This document shows, one piece after another, positions 32,786-40,464 of a stretch of DNA of 64,000 bases. Source of the stretch: DATENM01 sp045807725 (lineage in GTDB: Bacteria > Acidobacteriota > Blastocatellia > UBA7656); contig JBJMGV010000006.1 of the NCBI GenBank assembly GCA_045807725.1, positions 1 to 64,000 of the forward strand, read 5' to 3'. Made by a program: the position numbers and the translations under genes. Position 1 is the stretch's first letter; each line of letters opens with the position of its first letter. The notes under the pieces were generated by a model, which saw nothing but the letters and a program-made list of their open reading frames with translations, made no database searches and was not told the DNA's origin.

Positions 32786-33571
32786 TTACTTGAACGCGGC
32801 TTCGATGATGAGGTAAAGCGGCAGGCTTATGGCTTCTTCGTAGCGCGCGGCATTCTTTGCGGCGAAGGCGGCGGGCGGCGCGGGTTCGCGCAGTTGCTTG
32901 ATGTGCAATCCCGCCGACTGCGCAGCGGCGAAGTAATCGCTGACGGTGTGATGAAAACAGTCGAGGCGTTGGCCTTCGTCCGACACATTACCAAAGCCGA
33001 GCCACGGCGTTTCGATGCGGCGGCGGGCCGCGCCGAAATAATGCGCTGGCCACGCGGCTCGCCCTTCCCACCTTTCAACATTACTGTCCTCGCTGCGGTG
33101 GAGTGGAAATCGCGCCGTGCTCATCGGGTGAAGAAGACTGGCGATCAGCCGCCCTTGCGGTCGCAGCAAACGCGCCATCTCGCGCATCACGCCGCCGAGG
33201 TCTTCGACATAATGCAACGCCGTCGCGGTGAACAGGAGATCGAACTGCGCATCCGCGAATGGCAAGGGCCGGGCGATGTCGGCGATTAAGAGATCAAGCG
33301 CCACGCCGTGCAACCGCGCACGCTCTCGCGCAAGATCGAGCATCGCTGCCGATAGATCAACACCCACGACGCGCGCGCCACACGCCGCCAGCCGCGTCGC
33401 ATACACACCCGACCCGCAGCCCAGGTCGAGCGCGCTCGCGCCCATCAGGTCGCCAAACAGAGCTTCGATCACCGGGCGCTCGATGTTTTCAGAGAAGGAA
33501 TCTTCAGTTGACGTGTAACGGTCGAAGGCCGCGCCGCAAGCGTCCCAGGTTGTTTTGGTATCATAAGCCAT
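32786..33571 (-). CDS. Class I SAM-dependent methyltransferase
   Basis: 261 residues from the ATG at 33571; a TTG and a GTG just upstream are possible but weaker. Motif I ALDLGCGSGVYATRL is near residues 47-61, the acidic residue ending strand 2 sits in VVGVDLSAAML, motif II is in LPFADAQFDLLFTATALHYV, and motif III in RLLRPQGRLIASLLHP. This is the Methyltransf_11 layout, acting on a small molecule or a lipid. The C-terminal third carries HHTVSDYFAAAQSAGLHIKQ, typical of small-molecule enzymes of this fold. The substrate is unknown. The ribosome site is weak, and the repeat arm starts directly upstream of the gene. Confidence 0.85.
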   Translation of the reverse strand: MAYDTKTTWDACGAAFDRYTSTEDSFSENIERPVIEALFGDLMGASALDLGCGSGVYATRLAACGARVVGVDLSAAMLDLARERARLHGVALDLLIADIARPLPFADAQFDLLFTATALHYVEDLGGVMREMARLLRPQGRLIASLLHPMSTARFPLHRSEDSNVERWEGRAAWPAHYFGAARRRIETPWLGFGNVSDEGQRLDCFHHTVSDYFAAAQSAGLHIKQLREPAPPAAFAAKNAARYEEAISLPLYLIIEAAFK

Positions 33572-33582
33572 AGTCACCAATC

Positions 33583-33960
33583 AGGAAGCAGGAAGCAGGA
33601 GGCAGTTGGCCAGTGGCCAGTGGTCAGTTGATAGTTGTGAGTTGATAGTTGTGAGCTGATAGTTATGAGTTGCCAGTGACCAGTGAGTCCCGTAGGGACG
33701 ACCTGTTTATAGTTATGGCTGATAGATAAGGACGAAGCCCCGTCGGGGCGCAATGTTGACATCACGCTCCTAACGGAGCTTCGTCACATCCTTCAGCTAT
33801 ATCTATAAACATTGCGCTCCTACGGAGCTTGTTTGATCTACTGCATCGTGAACTATAAACATCGCGCTCCTGACGGAGCTTGGGGAACTATCAACTCACA
33901 ACCATCACCTATCAACTATCAACTGACCACTGGCCACTGGCCACTGCCTCCTGCCTCCTG
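33583..33960. repeat. Heptamer arms around GCTCC-hairpin core, copy 6
   Basis: The left arm GGAAGCA GGAAGCA GGAGGCA then GTGGCCA and AGTTGAT words (33583-33680), core 33685-33882, right arm 33895-33960 ending in CTGCCTCCTGCCTCCTG. The core starts with the stem GTCCC-GTA-GGGAC and contains the variant GCCCC-GTC-GGGGC. It fills the 381-base gap between guaB and the methyltransferase gene. It is the only full copy outside the permease array. Confidence 0.88.
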
Positions 33961-33961
33961 A

Positions 33962-35425
33962 TTATTCAAGTTGATAATTCGGCGCTTCTTTCGTGATGAT
34001 GACATCGTGGACGTGACTTTCGCGCAGGCCCGCCGAGGTCACGCGCATGAAGCGCGCGCGCTCCTGCATCTCGGCGATGGTGCGACAGCCGCAATAGCCC
34101 ATACCCGAACGCAGGCCGCCGACCAGTTGATGCACGAGCGACGCGAGCGGCCCTTTGTGCGGCACGCGCCCTTCGATGCCTTCGGGCACGAGCTTCGATT
34201 GCGTTTCGCTGGCCTGGCCGTAACGGTCCTTGCTGCCCGCCTTCATCGCGCCGAGCGATCCCATGCCGCGATAGGTTTTGAACGAGCGGCCTTGATAAAG
34301 AATGATCTCGCCGGGGCTTTCGTCGGTGCCGGCAAACAGCGAGCCGATCATTACGGAATCCGCGCCGGCAGCAATCGCTTTGGCGACATCGCCGGAATAC
34401 TTAATGCCGCCGTCGGCGATGACCGGCACGCCTGAGCCGCGCGCCGCCCGCGTCGTCTCCATAATAGCGGTGATCTGCGGCACGCCCGCGCCACTGACGA
34501 CGCGCGTGGTGCAGATCGAGCCAGGCCCCATGCCAGTCTTGATGCCATCGACGCCGGCAAGGATCAAATCCTTCGCGGCTTCGGCGGTGGCGATGTTGCC
34601 GGCGACGACATCCATTTCGGGGAAGCGGCTTTTAACTTTCTTGACGGCGGCGATGACGCCTTCGGTGTGGCCGTGCGCGGTGTCGATCACCAGCGCATCG
34701 ACGCGGGCGCGGACCATCTCTTCGGCGCGTTCGAGGTAATCGCCGCCCGCGCCGATGGCTGCCGCTACGCGCAGGCGCCCGAGGTCGTCTTTGGCGGCGA
34801 GCGGGTACTTGATGGCTTTCTGAATGTCTTTGACCGTGATCAGACCTTTGAGGCGGTAGTTCTCGTCAACGACCAGCAGCTTTTCGACGCGGTGGCGTTG
34901 CAGGATGATCTTGGCCTCGTTGAGCGTCGTGCCGACCGGGACGGTGATGAGGTTCTCTTTCGTCATCACTTCGCTGATCGGCAGTTCGAGCCGGGTTTCA
35001 AAGCGCAGGTCGCGGTTGGTGAGGATGCCGACCAGATGGCCGTTGGCCTCGACAATCGGCACGCCGGAGATGCGATAACGGTCCATCACCTCCATCGCTT
35101 CGCTGATGCGGCGGTCGGGCGTCATCGTCACCGGATCAACGATCATTCCTGATTCGCTGCGCTTCACTTTATCGACTTCGTCGCGTTGCGCTTCGATGGA
35201 AAGGTTCTTGTGAACGACGCCGATGCCGCCCTGCTGGGCGATGGCGATGGCCAGATGCGACTCGGTGACGGTGTCCATCGCCGATGACGAGATGGGAATG
35301 TTGACGGAGATGTTGCGCGAGAAGCGCGTAGTCGTATCGGCTTCGGTCGGCAGAACATCACTGCGTGCAGGGATGAGCGTGACATCGTCAAAGGTCAGGG
35401 CTTCTTGGATTTCACCAGCAAGCAT
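33962..35425 (-). CDS. guaB: IMP dehydrogenase
   Basis: 487 residues from the ATG at 35425, seven bases after GAGGTG; an upstream GTG is less likely. It oxidises IMP to XMP with NAD, the committed step to GMP. Features in order: N-terminal barrel start ALTFDDVTLIPARSDVLPTE, two CBS domains (about 90-205; VDPVTMTPDRRISEAMEVM and VMTKENLITVPVGTTLNEA), then the barrel with GIKTGMGPGSICTTR carrying the catalytic Cys, IADGGIKYSGDVAKAIAAGA, and the flap region YRGMGSLGAM. The length is typical. No partner purine genes are nearby, and the gap to the methyltransferase gene is filled by a repeat, so it is probably transcribed alone. Confidence 0.97.
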   Translation of the reverse strand: MLAGEIQEALTFDDVTLIPARSDVLPTEADTTTRFSRNISVNIPISSSAMDTVTESHLAIAIAQQGGIGVVHKNLSIEAQRDEVDKVKRSESGMIVDPVTMTPDRRISEAMEVMDRYRISGVPIVEANGHLVGILTNRDLRFETRLELPISEVMTKENLITVPVGTTLNEAKIILQRHRVEKLLVVDENYRLKGLITVKDIQKAIKYPLAAKDDLGRLRVAAAIGAGGDYLERAEEMVRARVDALVIDTAHGHTEGVIAAVKKVKSRFPEMDVVAGNIATAEAAKDLILAGVDGIKTGMGPGSICTTRVVSGAGVPQITAIMETTRAARGSGVPVIADGGIKYSGDVAKAIAAGADSVMIGSLFAGTDESPGEIILYQGRSFKTYRGMGSLGAMKAGSKDRYGQASETQSKLVPEGIEGRVPHKGPLASLVHQLVGGLRSGMGYCGCRTIAEMQERARFMRVTSAGLRESHVHDVIITKEAPNYQLE

Positions 35426-35717
35426 AATATACACCTCGAATCTATGCGCCGCCGGGCGCTATGGTTAATGAACAGCTCTCACCTGACGGAATCGGTGAAG
35501 CACAAGATGTCGTTGCTGGTTTTGGTATCCCCAGCTATGGAATGTAGCAAAGCCGCTCGCCGGATGGCAAGCGCGGCGCTTATGAGCAAGGCGCAGATAG
35601 ACTAAGGCGCGCCCGTAGCGCGTCAGTTTTCTTTTATCACTGCGGGGAAGATGGTCAGCCGAAAATCAGTTGGGGAAGATTAATGTAGTTTCTAGCCGGA
35701 TCAGATCAGTGTTTGTT
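35426..35717. other. Gap between guaB and the coiled-coil gene
   Basis: 292 bases upstream of guaB. It must hold the guaB promoter, but none can be recognised. A GC-rich imperfect dyad lies near 35552-35580. No riboswitch-like structure or repeat arm was recognised. Confidence 0.4.
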
Positions 35718-36047
35718 TTAAGCCACCGGCGGCAGCACGTCTTTCAGTTGTTTGCGCCACTCTTTGAAATCCGCGCGCATATCGACAAACTCAGAGCGCG
35801 TCTTAAAGGTAACGCTCTCCAGGCGGTCAAAACGAGTGTCGTACTCGTCGAGCCGCTCGTTGAGTTTGCCTAATTCTGTGTCGAGCCGTGCGTGAACTTT
35901 GCCCAACTCTTCATCGAGTCGTGTTCTTAACTCGGCAATGTCGTCCTTGATGCTCGTTGATTGAGCATCCATCTTTTCCGCCAGAGCGTTGATGCGCTCA
36001 AGGACAGTTTCAATCGTCGGTTTCGTGTCGAAGTTGTCTGCGCTCAT
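35718..36047 (-). CDS. Small coiled-coil protein, function unknown
   Basis: 109 residues from the ATG at 36047, which has GGAGGTCACG directly upstream; the longer frame to 36212 lacks such a site and overlaps the proS leader. Nearly the whole chain is predicted coiled coil with clear heptad spacing of leucine and isoleucine (IETVLERINALAEKMD, LRTRLDEELGKVHARLD, LNERLDEYDTRFDRLE). It ends in FKEWRKQLKDVLPP. It has no membrane segment, signal peptide or cysteine. Similar short proteins are often annotated as hypothetical. It is transcribed away from proS. Confidence 0.7.
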   Translation of the reverse strand: MSADNFDTKPTIETVLERINALAEKMDAQSTSIKDDIAELRTRLDEELGKVHARLDTELGKLNERLDEYDTRFDRLESVTFKTRSEFVDMRADFKEWRKQLKDVLPPVA

Positions 36048-36265
36048 CGTGACCTCCATTTGCGGGTCTGAGTCTGGCCAGCCATTGCTGGTTGAAGCCA
36101 TTGTATGAGCTTGCGATATGAAACTCAACGCGTTTTCCAGCGGGCCGCTTGCTTGACGCCGGTGTGACCAGCTTGTTAGCGTTGGTGTTTCGATTGCGCG
36201 CCCAAAAGCCATCTGAGAGGACGCGCAAAACTGTTCATCAACTGTTCATCAAAGGAGTCCCGCGA

Positions 36266-37990
36266 ATGCGATGGTCTAACCTGTTTGTCCCGACCCTGCG
36301 TGAAGACCCGGCGGATGCCGAAGTTGTCAGCCACCGCCTGCTCGTGCGCGCAGGCTACGTCCGCCAGCTCACCGCCGGCGTTTACAGCTTACTGCCGCTC
36401 GGCCAGCGCGTGCGCCTGAAAATCATCAACATCGTCCGCGAAGAGATGAACCGCATCGGCGCGCAGGAATTTCTACTGCCCGCGCTGCACCCGGCAGAAG
36501 TCTGGAAAGAGTCGGGCCGCTGGCAGGTCATGGGCGACAATATGTTCCGCCTGCGCGACCGCAAGAACACCGAGATGTGTCTCGGCATGACGCACGAAGA
36601 AATCTTCACGGCCATCGCCCGCCACACGATCAATTCGTATCGCCAGTTGCCGCAGGTCTGGTATCAGATTCAGACCAAGTTCCGCGACGAAGCGCGGCCC
36701 AAGTCGGGATTGCTGCGCGTCCGTGAGTTCACGATGAAAGACGCCTATTCGTTCGACGTGGATCGCGCCGGTCTAGACCGTGCCTTTCAGAATCAGCACG
36801 ACGCCTACTGCCGCATCTTCACACGCTGCGGCTTGAAGTTCTCGCCCGTCGAAGCCAGCTCCGGCGCGATGGGCGGCAGCCAGTCTACCGAGTTTATGGT
36901 TCGCACCGAAGCCGGCGAAGACCGCATTGTTGTCTGCGAGCAATGCGGCTACGCGGCCAACGTCGAGAAGGCGACTTCAAGGCTCGCCGCCGTTGAAGAC
37001 GGCGAAGGACTCGACCAGCCTGAAGAGTTCCCGACGCCGGGCGTGCGCACGATTGATGACTTAACGACGTTCCCCGGCGGCGCGGCAGCCGACCGGCAGA
37101 TCAAGACGCTGGTCTACGTGCTCGACGATCAGCTCGCGCTCATCTTGATGCGCGGCGACCACGAGTTGAACGAGACCAAGTTGCAGGATGCGACCGGCGC
37201 GCTCAACGTCAGGCCGGCACACCCGGAAGAGATTCGTGACGCGCTCGGCGCATCCGCCGGCAGCCTCGGCGCAGTGAATGTAATGCGCGCCACACATTCG
37301 CGCGTGACCCGTATTCTGGCCGACGAGACGTTGCGCGGGCGGCGCAATATGACGACCGGCGCGAACAAAGACGATCACCACCTGCGCGGCGTCGCTATTG
37401 ACCGCGACATCAACGTAGACAAGTGGGTCAGCTTGCGCACGGTGCAGACCGGCGAAGGCTGCCCGAATTGCGAAGGCGTGCTCGATGTTTTTAAGGCGGT
37501 CGAGATCGGTCACATCTTCAAGCTCGGCACGAAGTACAGCGAAAGCATGGGCGCGAACGTGTTGACGGCGGACGCCAAAGAAGCGCCGATTGTGATGGGC
37601 AGCTACGGCATCGGCGTCGAGCGCGTAATGGTGGCGGCGGTCGAGTTGTTCAACGATCAGGCAGGCATCATCTGGCCGGCGTCTATCGCGCCGTTTGCGG
37701 TCGTCATTACGCCGGTCAATGTCCGCGATGCGGCGCTGCTCGAAGCCGCCGAGAAACTTTACGATGAGTTGCAGGCGGCGGGCGTTGACGTGTTGCTTGA
37801 CGACCGCGACGAGCGCGCCGGCGTCAAGTTCAACGACGCCGACTTGATCGGCGTGCCTTATCGCATCACGGTCGGCAAGAAGATCAAAGAGGGCAAGGTC
37901 GAGTTGATGACGCGCGCCACGCGACAGTCCGAAGACGTGTCGATAGGCGAGGTTGTCACGAGCCTGCGCGAACGACTCGCCGCTATTTAA
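36266..37990 (+). CDS. proS: Proline-tRNA ligase
   Basis: 574 residues from the ATG at 36266 after AAAGGAG; the longer frame lacks similarity. It charges tRNA-Pro. This is the long bacterial type: class II motif 1 near YSLLPLGQRVRLKI, motif 2 in FRDEARPKSGLLRVREFTMKDAYSF, an editing (INS) domain at about 225-400 with ANKDDHHLRGVAID near its end, motif 3 in GSYGIGVERVM, and the anticodon-binding domain from about 470 with ERAGVKFNDADLIGVPYRITVGKK. Length and domain order match the standard ProS. Two perfect hairpins follow the gene, as expected between convergent genes. Confidence 0.97.
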   Translation: MRWSNLFVPTLREDPADAEVVSHRLLVRAGYVRQLTAGVYSLLPLGQRVRLKIINIVREEMNRIGAQEFLLPALHPAEVWKESGRWQVMGDNMFRLRDRKNTEMCLGMTHEEIFTAIARHTINSYRQLPQVWYQIQTKFRDEARPKSGLLRVREFTMKDAYSFDVDRAGLDRAFQNQHDAYCRIFTRCGLKFSPVEASSGAMGGSQSTEFMVRTEAGEDRIVVCEQCGYAANVEKATSRLAAVEDGEGLDQPEEFPTPGVRTIDDLTTFPGGAAADRQIKTLVYVLDDQLALILMRGDHELNETKLQDATGALNVRPAHPEEIRDALGASAGSLGAVNVMRATHSRVTRILADETLRGRRNMTTGANKDDHHLRGVAIDRDINVDKWVSLRTVQTGEGCPNCEGVLDVFKAVEIGHIFKLGTKYSESMGANVLTADAKEAPIVMGSYGIGVERVMVAAVELFNDQAGIIWPASIAPFAVVITPVNVRDAALLEAAEKLYDELQAAGVDVLLDDRDERAGVKFNDADLIGVPYRITVGKKIKEGKVELMTRATRQSEDVSIGEVVTSLRERLAAI

Positions 37991-38020
37991 AATTGCTGAC
38001 CAGCACAACGTCGCTGGTCT

Positions 38021-38053
38021 GTTTGCTGCGCGCCTACGGAAAGCGCAGCAAAC
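38021..38053. terminator. Hairpin downstream of proS
   Basis: A perfect 11-bp inverted repeat GTTTGCTGCGC/GCGCAGCAAAC (38021-38031 with 38043-38053), loop 11 bases. It starts 31 bases after the proS stop. Confidence 0.65.
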
Positions 38054-38081
38054 TAACCGGGACTCACCAATGCCGAATAAA

Positions 38082-38112
38082 CGAAGAGGCGAGCGCGACG
38101 CTCGCCTCTTCG
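38082..38112. terminator. Bidirectional terminator hairpin between convergent genes
   Basis: A perfect 14-bp stem with a 3-base loop CGA (38082-38095 with 38099-38112). Very stable; it separates proS (plus) from the zinc-ribbon gene (minus). No long T run follows, so it may act with the previous hairpin. Confidence 0.7.
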
Positions 38113-38170
38113 TCGTATTGAGATGCAGTGGTCAGCCACCAACCCGTCACGCCGGTGGACGGCGCGGGCA

Positions 38171-38875
38171 TCAATCCTTGCCGAAGATTTTCTTGAAGAC
38201 TTTGAAGAAGCCGCCGCTCTTCTTCTTGTCCTTGTCGTCATTCTTGCGGTCGGCGTCGCGGGCCGAATCCTTCTGGTGTTTCGGGTCGCGCTTCGGGTCG
38301 GACGCGACCGCCGGCCTGGGCGCGGGCGCAGGCTCGCGCGTATCGCTAACGGCCTTCGGCGCGGGCGCAGGCTCGGCTCTTTTCGGCGCGGGCGTAGGTT
38401 CAGCGGGCGAGGTTGCGGGCTTGGCCGAATCGTCGTCGGTCTGTGCAGCGGCCTTCGGGTTGAGCGCCGGCGATGCTTCATTCTCGTTCGTCGGCTTCGC
38501 CCGGTCCTTCCTCTTCGCGGTGAGGTCGGCGGGCGGCGTCTCGGCGACGACGATCTCCGGCTGATCGCTCGCGCCGGCAGCCGACGCATTATCGCCAGCG
38601 CCTGACGGATTGCTTGAGTCCGTCGGCTTGCTCGTTGAAGGCGGCGACGTTGACGAGCTTGCGCTCGGGGCAACGCGCAAGCGCGGAATCATAAAGACGG
38701 ACGCAGCGGACAAGACCAGCGCGCCGACCAGCAAGCCGATGCCGAGCAGCGACCAAGTGCGGTGATGCGCGGGCGCGCCGGTGGCCTCGGACTGACGCGC
38801 CAGGCGTGTGCCGTCGAGGTCGCAGAATTTCATATCATCCGCGAAGGTTTCATTGCAGACTGGACATACTTTCAT
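38171..38875 (-). CDS. Zinc-ribbon membrane protein with Pro/Ala/Lys-rich tail
   Basis: 234 residues. The N-terminus has CPVC at 4-7 and FCDLDG at 17-22, a zinc-ribbon-like start with three Cys. A TM segment lies at about 41-62 (WSLLGIGLLVGALVLSAASV). The rest is low-complexity, rich in S, P, A, K and D, with repeated SAEPAPAPK-like words and a basic end (GGFFKVFKKIFGKD). The zinc end would be cytoplasmic and the tail periplasmic. The ATG follows GGGGAG. The layout echoes the SPOR protein at 41867, which also begins with a cytoplasmic zinc ribbon and one TM. No known function. Confidence 0.7.
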   Translation of the reverse strand: MKVCPVCNETFADDMKFCDLDGTRLARQSEATGAPAHHRTWSLLGIGLLVGALVLSAASVFMIPRLRVAPSASSSTSPPSTSKPTDSSNPSGAGDNASAAGASDQPEIVVAETPPADLTAKRKDRAKPTNENEASPALNPKAAAQTDDDSAKPATSPAEPTPAPKRAEPAPAPKAVSDTREPAPAPRPAVASDPKRDPKHQKDSARDADRKNDDKDKKKSGGFFKVFKKIFGKD

Positions 38876-39105
38876 ACGACTCCCCGTTTTTTCATTGAAG
38901 CAGTTCGCCAGGATAGAAGGTCCATTTTACCACCCTGTGCCCACACACTTCAATCAAGCCGCCGGAGCGCCTTCGCAGTAACAGAAAGACGCGGTGACAC
39001 GGCGACGCGGCGACGCGGCGAAAGAAGAACGGTTCGTATCGCTGTTCTTCCCTCCCCGCGTCGCCGTGTCGCCGCGTCGCCGCGTCGCTCTGCCGCCGTG
39101 CCGAA
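38876..39105. other. Gap with octamer-armed inverted repeat
   Basis: Between the zinc-ribbon gene and the end of the actin gene. Octamers of ACGCGGCG/ACACGGCG type at 38988-39022 face their inverted form (CGCCGCGT, CGCCGTGT) at 39056-39092, with about 33 bases between. The remaining bases 38876-38985 show no recognisable feature. Confidence 0.78.
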
Positions 39106-40461
39106 CTATGCGTCGTACATCGCCGCGATCAGGCAGCCGCGCGCGGTCGCCGTCAGCGGGTCGTTGGCCATGCGAATCTCGCTGATTTCGAGCGGGAAGC
39201 CGTCGCGCTCGATGGCCTGGCGGAACTTGTCAATGAAGCCTTTCGGGCGGGCCGTGCCGCCGCTCAAAACAATCGGGATAGCACGGTCTATGCGCGGCAT
39301 GTTCTTGGTCTCGGCCAATGCCGCGCGCAAGGATTCAACCAGCGACAGGATCACGTCGTCGTAATAGACGTGCAAGGCGTTTTCGTACTTGTTGTGCGGC
39401 GCGCTCGACAGGTCGAGGCTCTCTTCCTTGATGGTGCGAACGCGCGTGGCCATCTCGCCGGTCACCTGGCCGACGCTGCGGTCAATATAGTCGCCGGCTT
39501 TGGCGAGGCTGAAGGTCATCACAGGGATCGACATAAAGGCCAGCGCGACATTGCACATGCCTCCGCCGCAGCTAATACCGATGCCGCTGAAGTTCTCTTT
39601 CTCAAGCTCGGAGAAGACCACCGCCAATCCCTCATTGACGCCCTTGGCGCTGTAGCCCATCTGATTGAGCATGTCGCGCAGCATCGCTTCGTGATAGACG
39701 AGGTCGGGCGAGCCGCCGCCGCGCAGCGCGCCCGGCACGCTGAAGCGCAGGGTCTCGCCGTGCCTGGTCTTCTTCACCAGTTGTTGAATGATCGCCTGCA
39801 TCACGGGCAGCGAATACTCTTCAGTCGGGTTGAGCGTGCCTTCCATCATCGGGCGGCGCACTTCGGTGTTGAAGACGTTGGCGAACCGCGCCGCTTCGTT
39901 GCCGAAAATTTGCAGCGTCGAGCCGCCGTTGGGTTGATAGCTCACCTTGTTCTGCTTGAGGATGCTCTCAGTGAATTTCGAGTAAGGCACAGTGATGAAC
40001 GCGTTCAACTCGGCCTTCGCCTTGACGTGCGAAGTCGAGCCGCTGGCCAGCACCAGCCGGCTAGTGCCAACATCGAGTCCCAGAGCCGTGCCCTCGTTGG
40101 CGGTGTTCGTGTTTTCGGTTTCTTGTGACATAGCAATCGTTCCTCCAGGTAATGATTCAAACGGATCGAGCTTGAGGGGCCGCTCTGTATTTAAACTATG
40201 AACGGCTTTGCGCGTCGCTTTGAGGCGCACGGCACGGCCTGCGGGGATGGGCGTGGGGGATGCGCCTTCGGTCGCGGCGGGCACGAAGCCTGCGCGCTTG
40301 GGCGTCAGGTGCAAGCGGCCCAGCCCGCGAATAGCGATCTGATTCTCGTCACCCAGCTCGCGCTTGATGACGCCGAGCATCGCTTCGACGGCGCGCGATG
40401 CCCTTTGTTGCGATAGCCCGCTGCGCCGCGCCGCTTCTCGAATGAGTTGAGTCTTATTCAT
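39106..40461 (-). CDS. HU-like domain read in frame into an MreB-like actin ATPase
   Basis: One 451-codon frame. Residues 1-92 resemble HU/IHF DNA-binding proteins (MNKTQLIREAARRSGLSQQ at the start, then IAIRGLGRLHLTPKRAG), but the arm motif normally reading RNP is FVP. Residues 111-451 are an actin/MreB-type ATPase: phosphate 1 GLDVGTSRLVLA (128-139), connecting segment GVNEGLAVVF (274-283), phosphate 2 ISCGGGMC (295-302) and adenosine loop PIVLSGGTARPKGF (396-409). GDYIDRSVG and RVRTIKEES match MreB regions. The start ATG lies 3 bases after the amidase stop with little ribosome site, suggesting translational coupling. Codon 111 is an ATG with TGGAGGA nine bases upstream, so a 341-residue actin alone may also be made. 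Confidence 0.8.
   Translation of the reverse strand: MNKTQLIREAARRSGLSQQRASRAVEAMLGVIKRELGDENQIAIRGLGRLHLTPKRAGFVPAATEGASPTPIPAGRAVRLKATRKAVHSLNTERPLKLDPFESLPGGTIAMSQETENTNTANEGTALGLDVGTSRLVLASGSTSHVKAKAELNAFITVPYSKFTESILKQNKVSYQPNGGSTLQIFGNEAARFANVFNTEVRRPMMEGTLNPTEEYSLPVMQAIIQQLVKKTRHGETLRFSVPGALRGGGSPDLVYHEAMLRDMLNQMGYSAKGVNEGLAVVFSELEKENFSGIGISCGGGMCNVALAFMSIPVMTFSLAKAGDYIDRSVGQVTGEMATRVRTIKEESLDLSSAPHNKYENALHVYYDDVILSLVESLRAALAETKNMPRIDRAIPIVLSGGTARPKGFIDKFRQAIERDGFPLEISEIRMANDPLTATARGCLIAAMYDA
40129..40148 (-). promoter_or_regulatory. Internal ribosome site and start for the actin part
   Basis: On the minus strand, CTGGAGGA (40141-40148) stands nine bases before an ATG (40131-40129) in frame with the HU-like part. 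The site is stronger than that of the upstream ATG at 40461. Confidence 0.72.
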
Positions 40462-40464
40462 ACG

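Noticed and set aside
39370..40128. 252-codon frame opposite the actin gene
   Set aside because: It mirrors the actin motifs in antisense, with Arg/His/Ala-rich composition typical of a shadow frame.
39106..40461. HU/actin fusion as a sequencing frameshift
   Set aside because: A frameshift artefact would need two genes in different frames with a lost stop; here the linker is open, and the internal start and ribosome site lie in the same frame. It cannot be fully excluded without reads.
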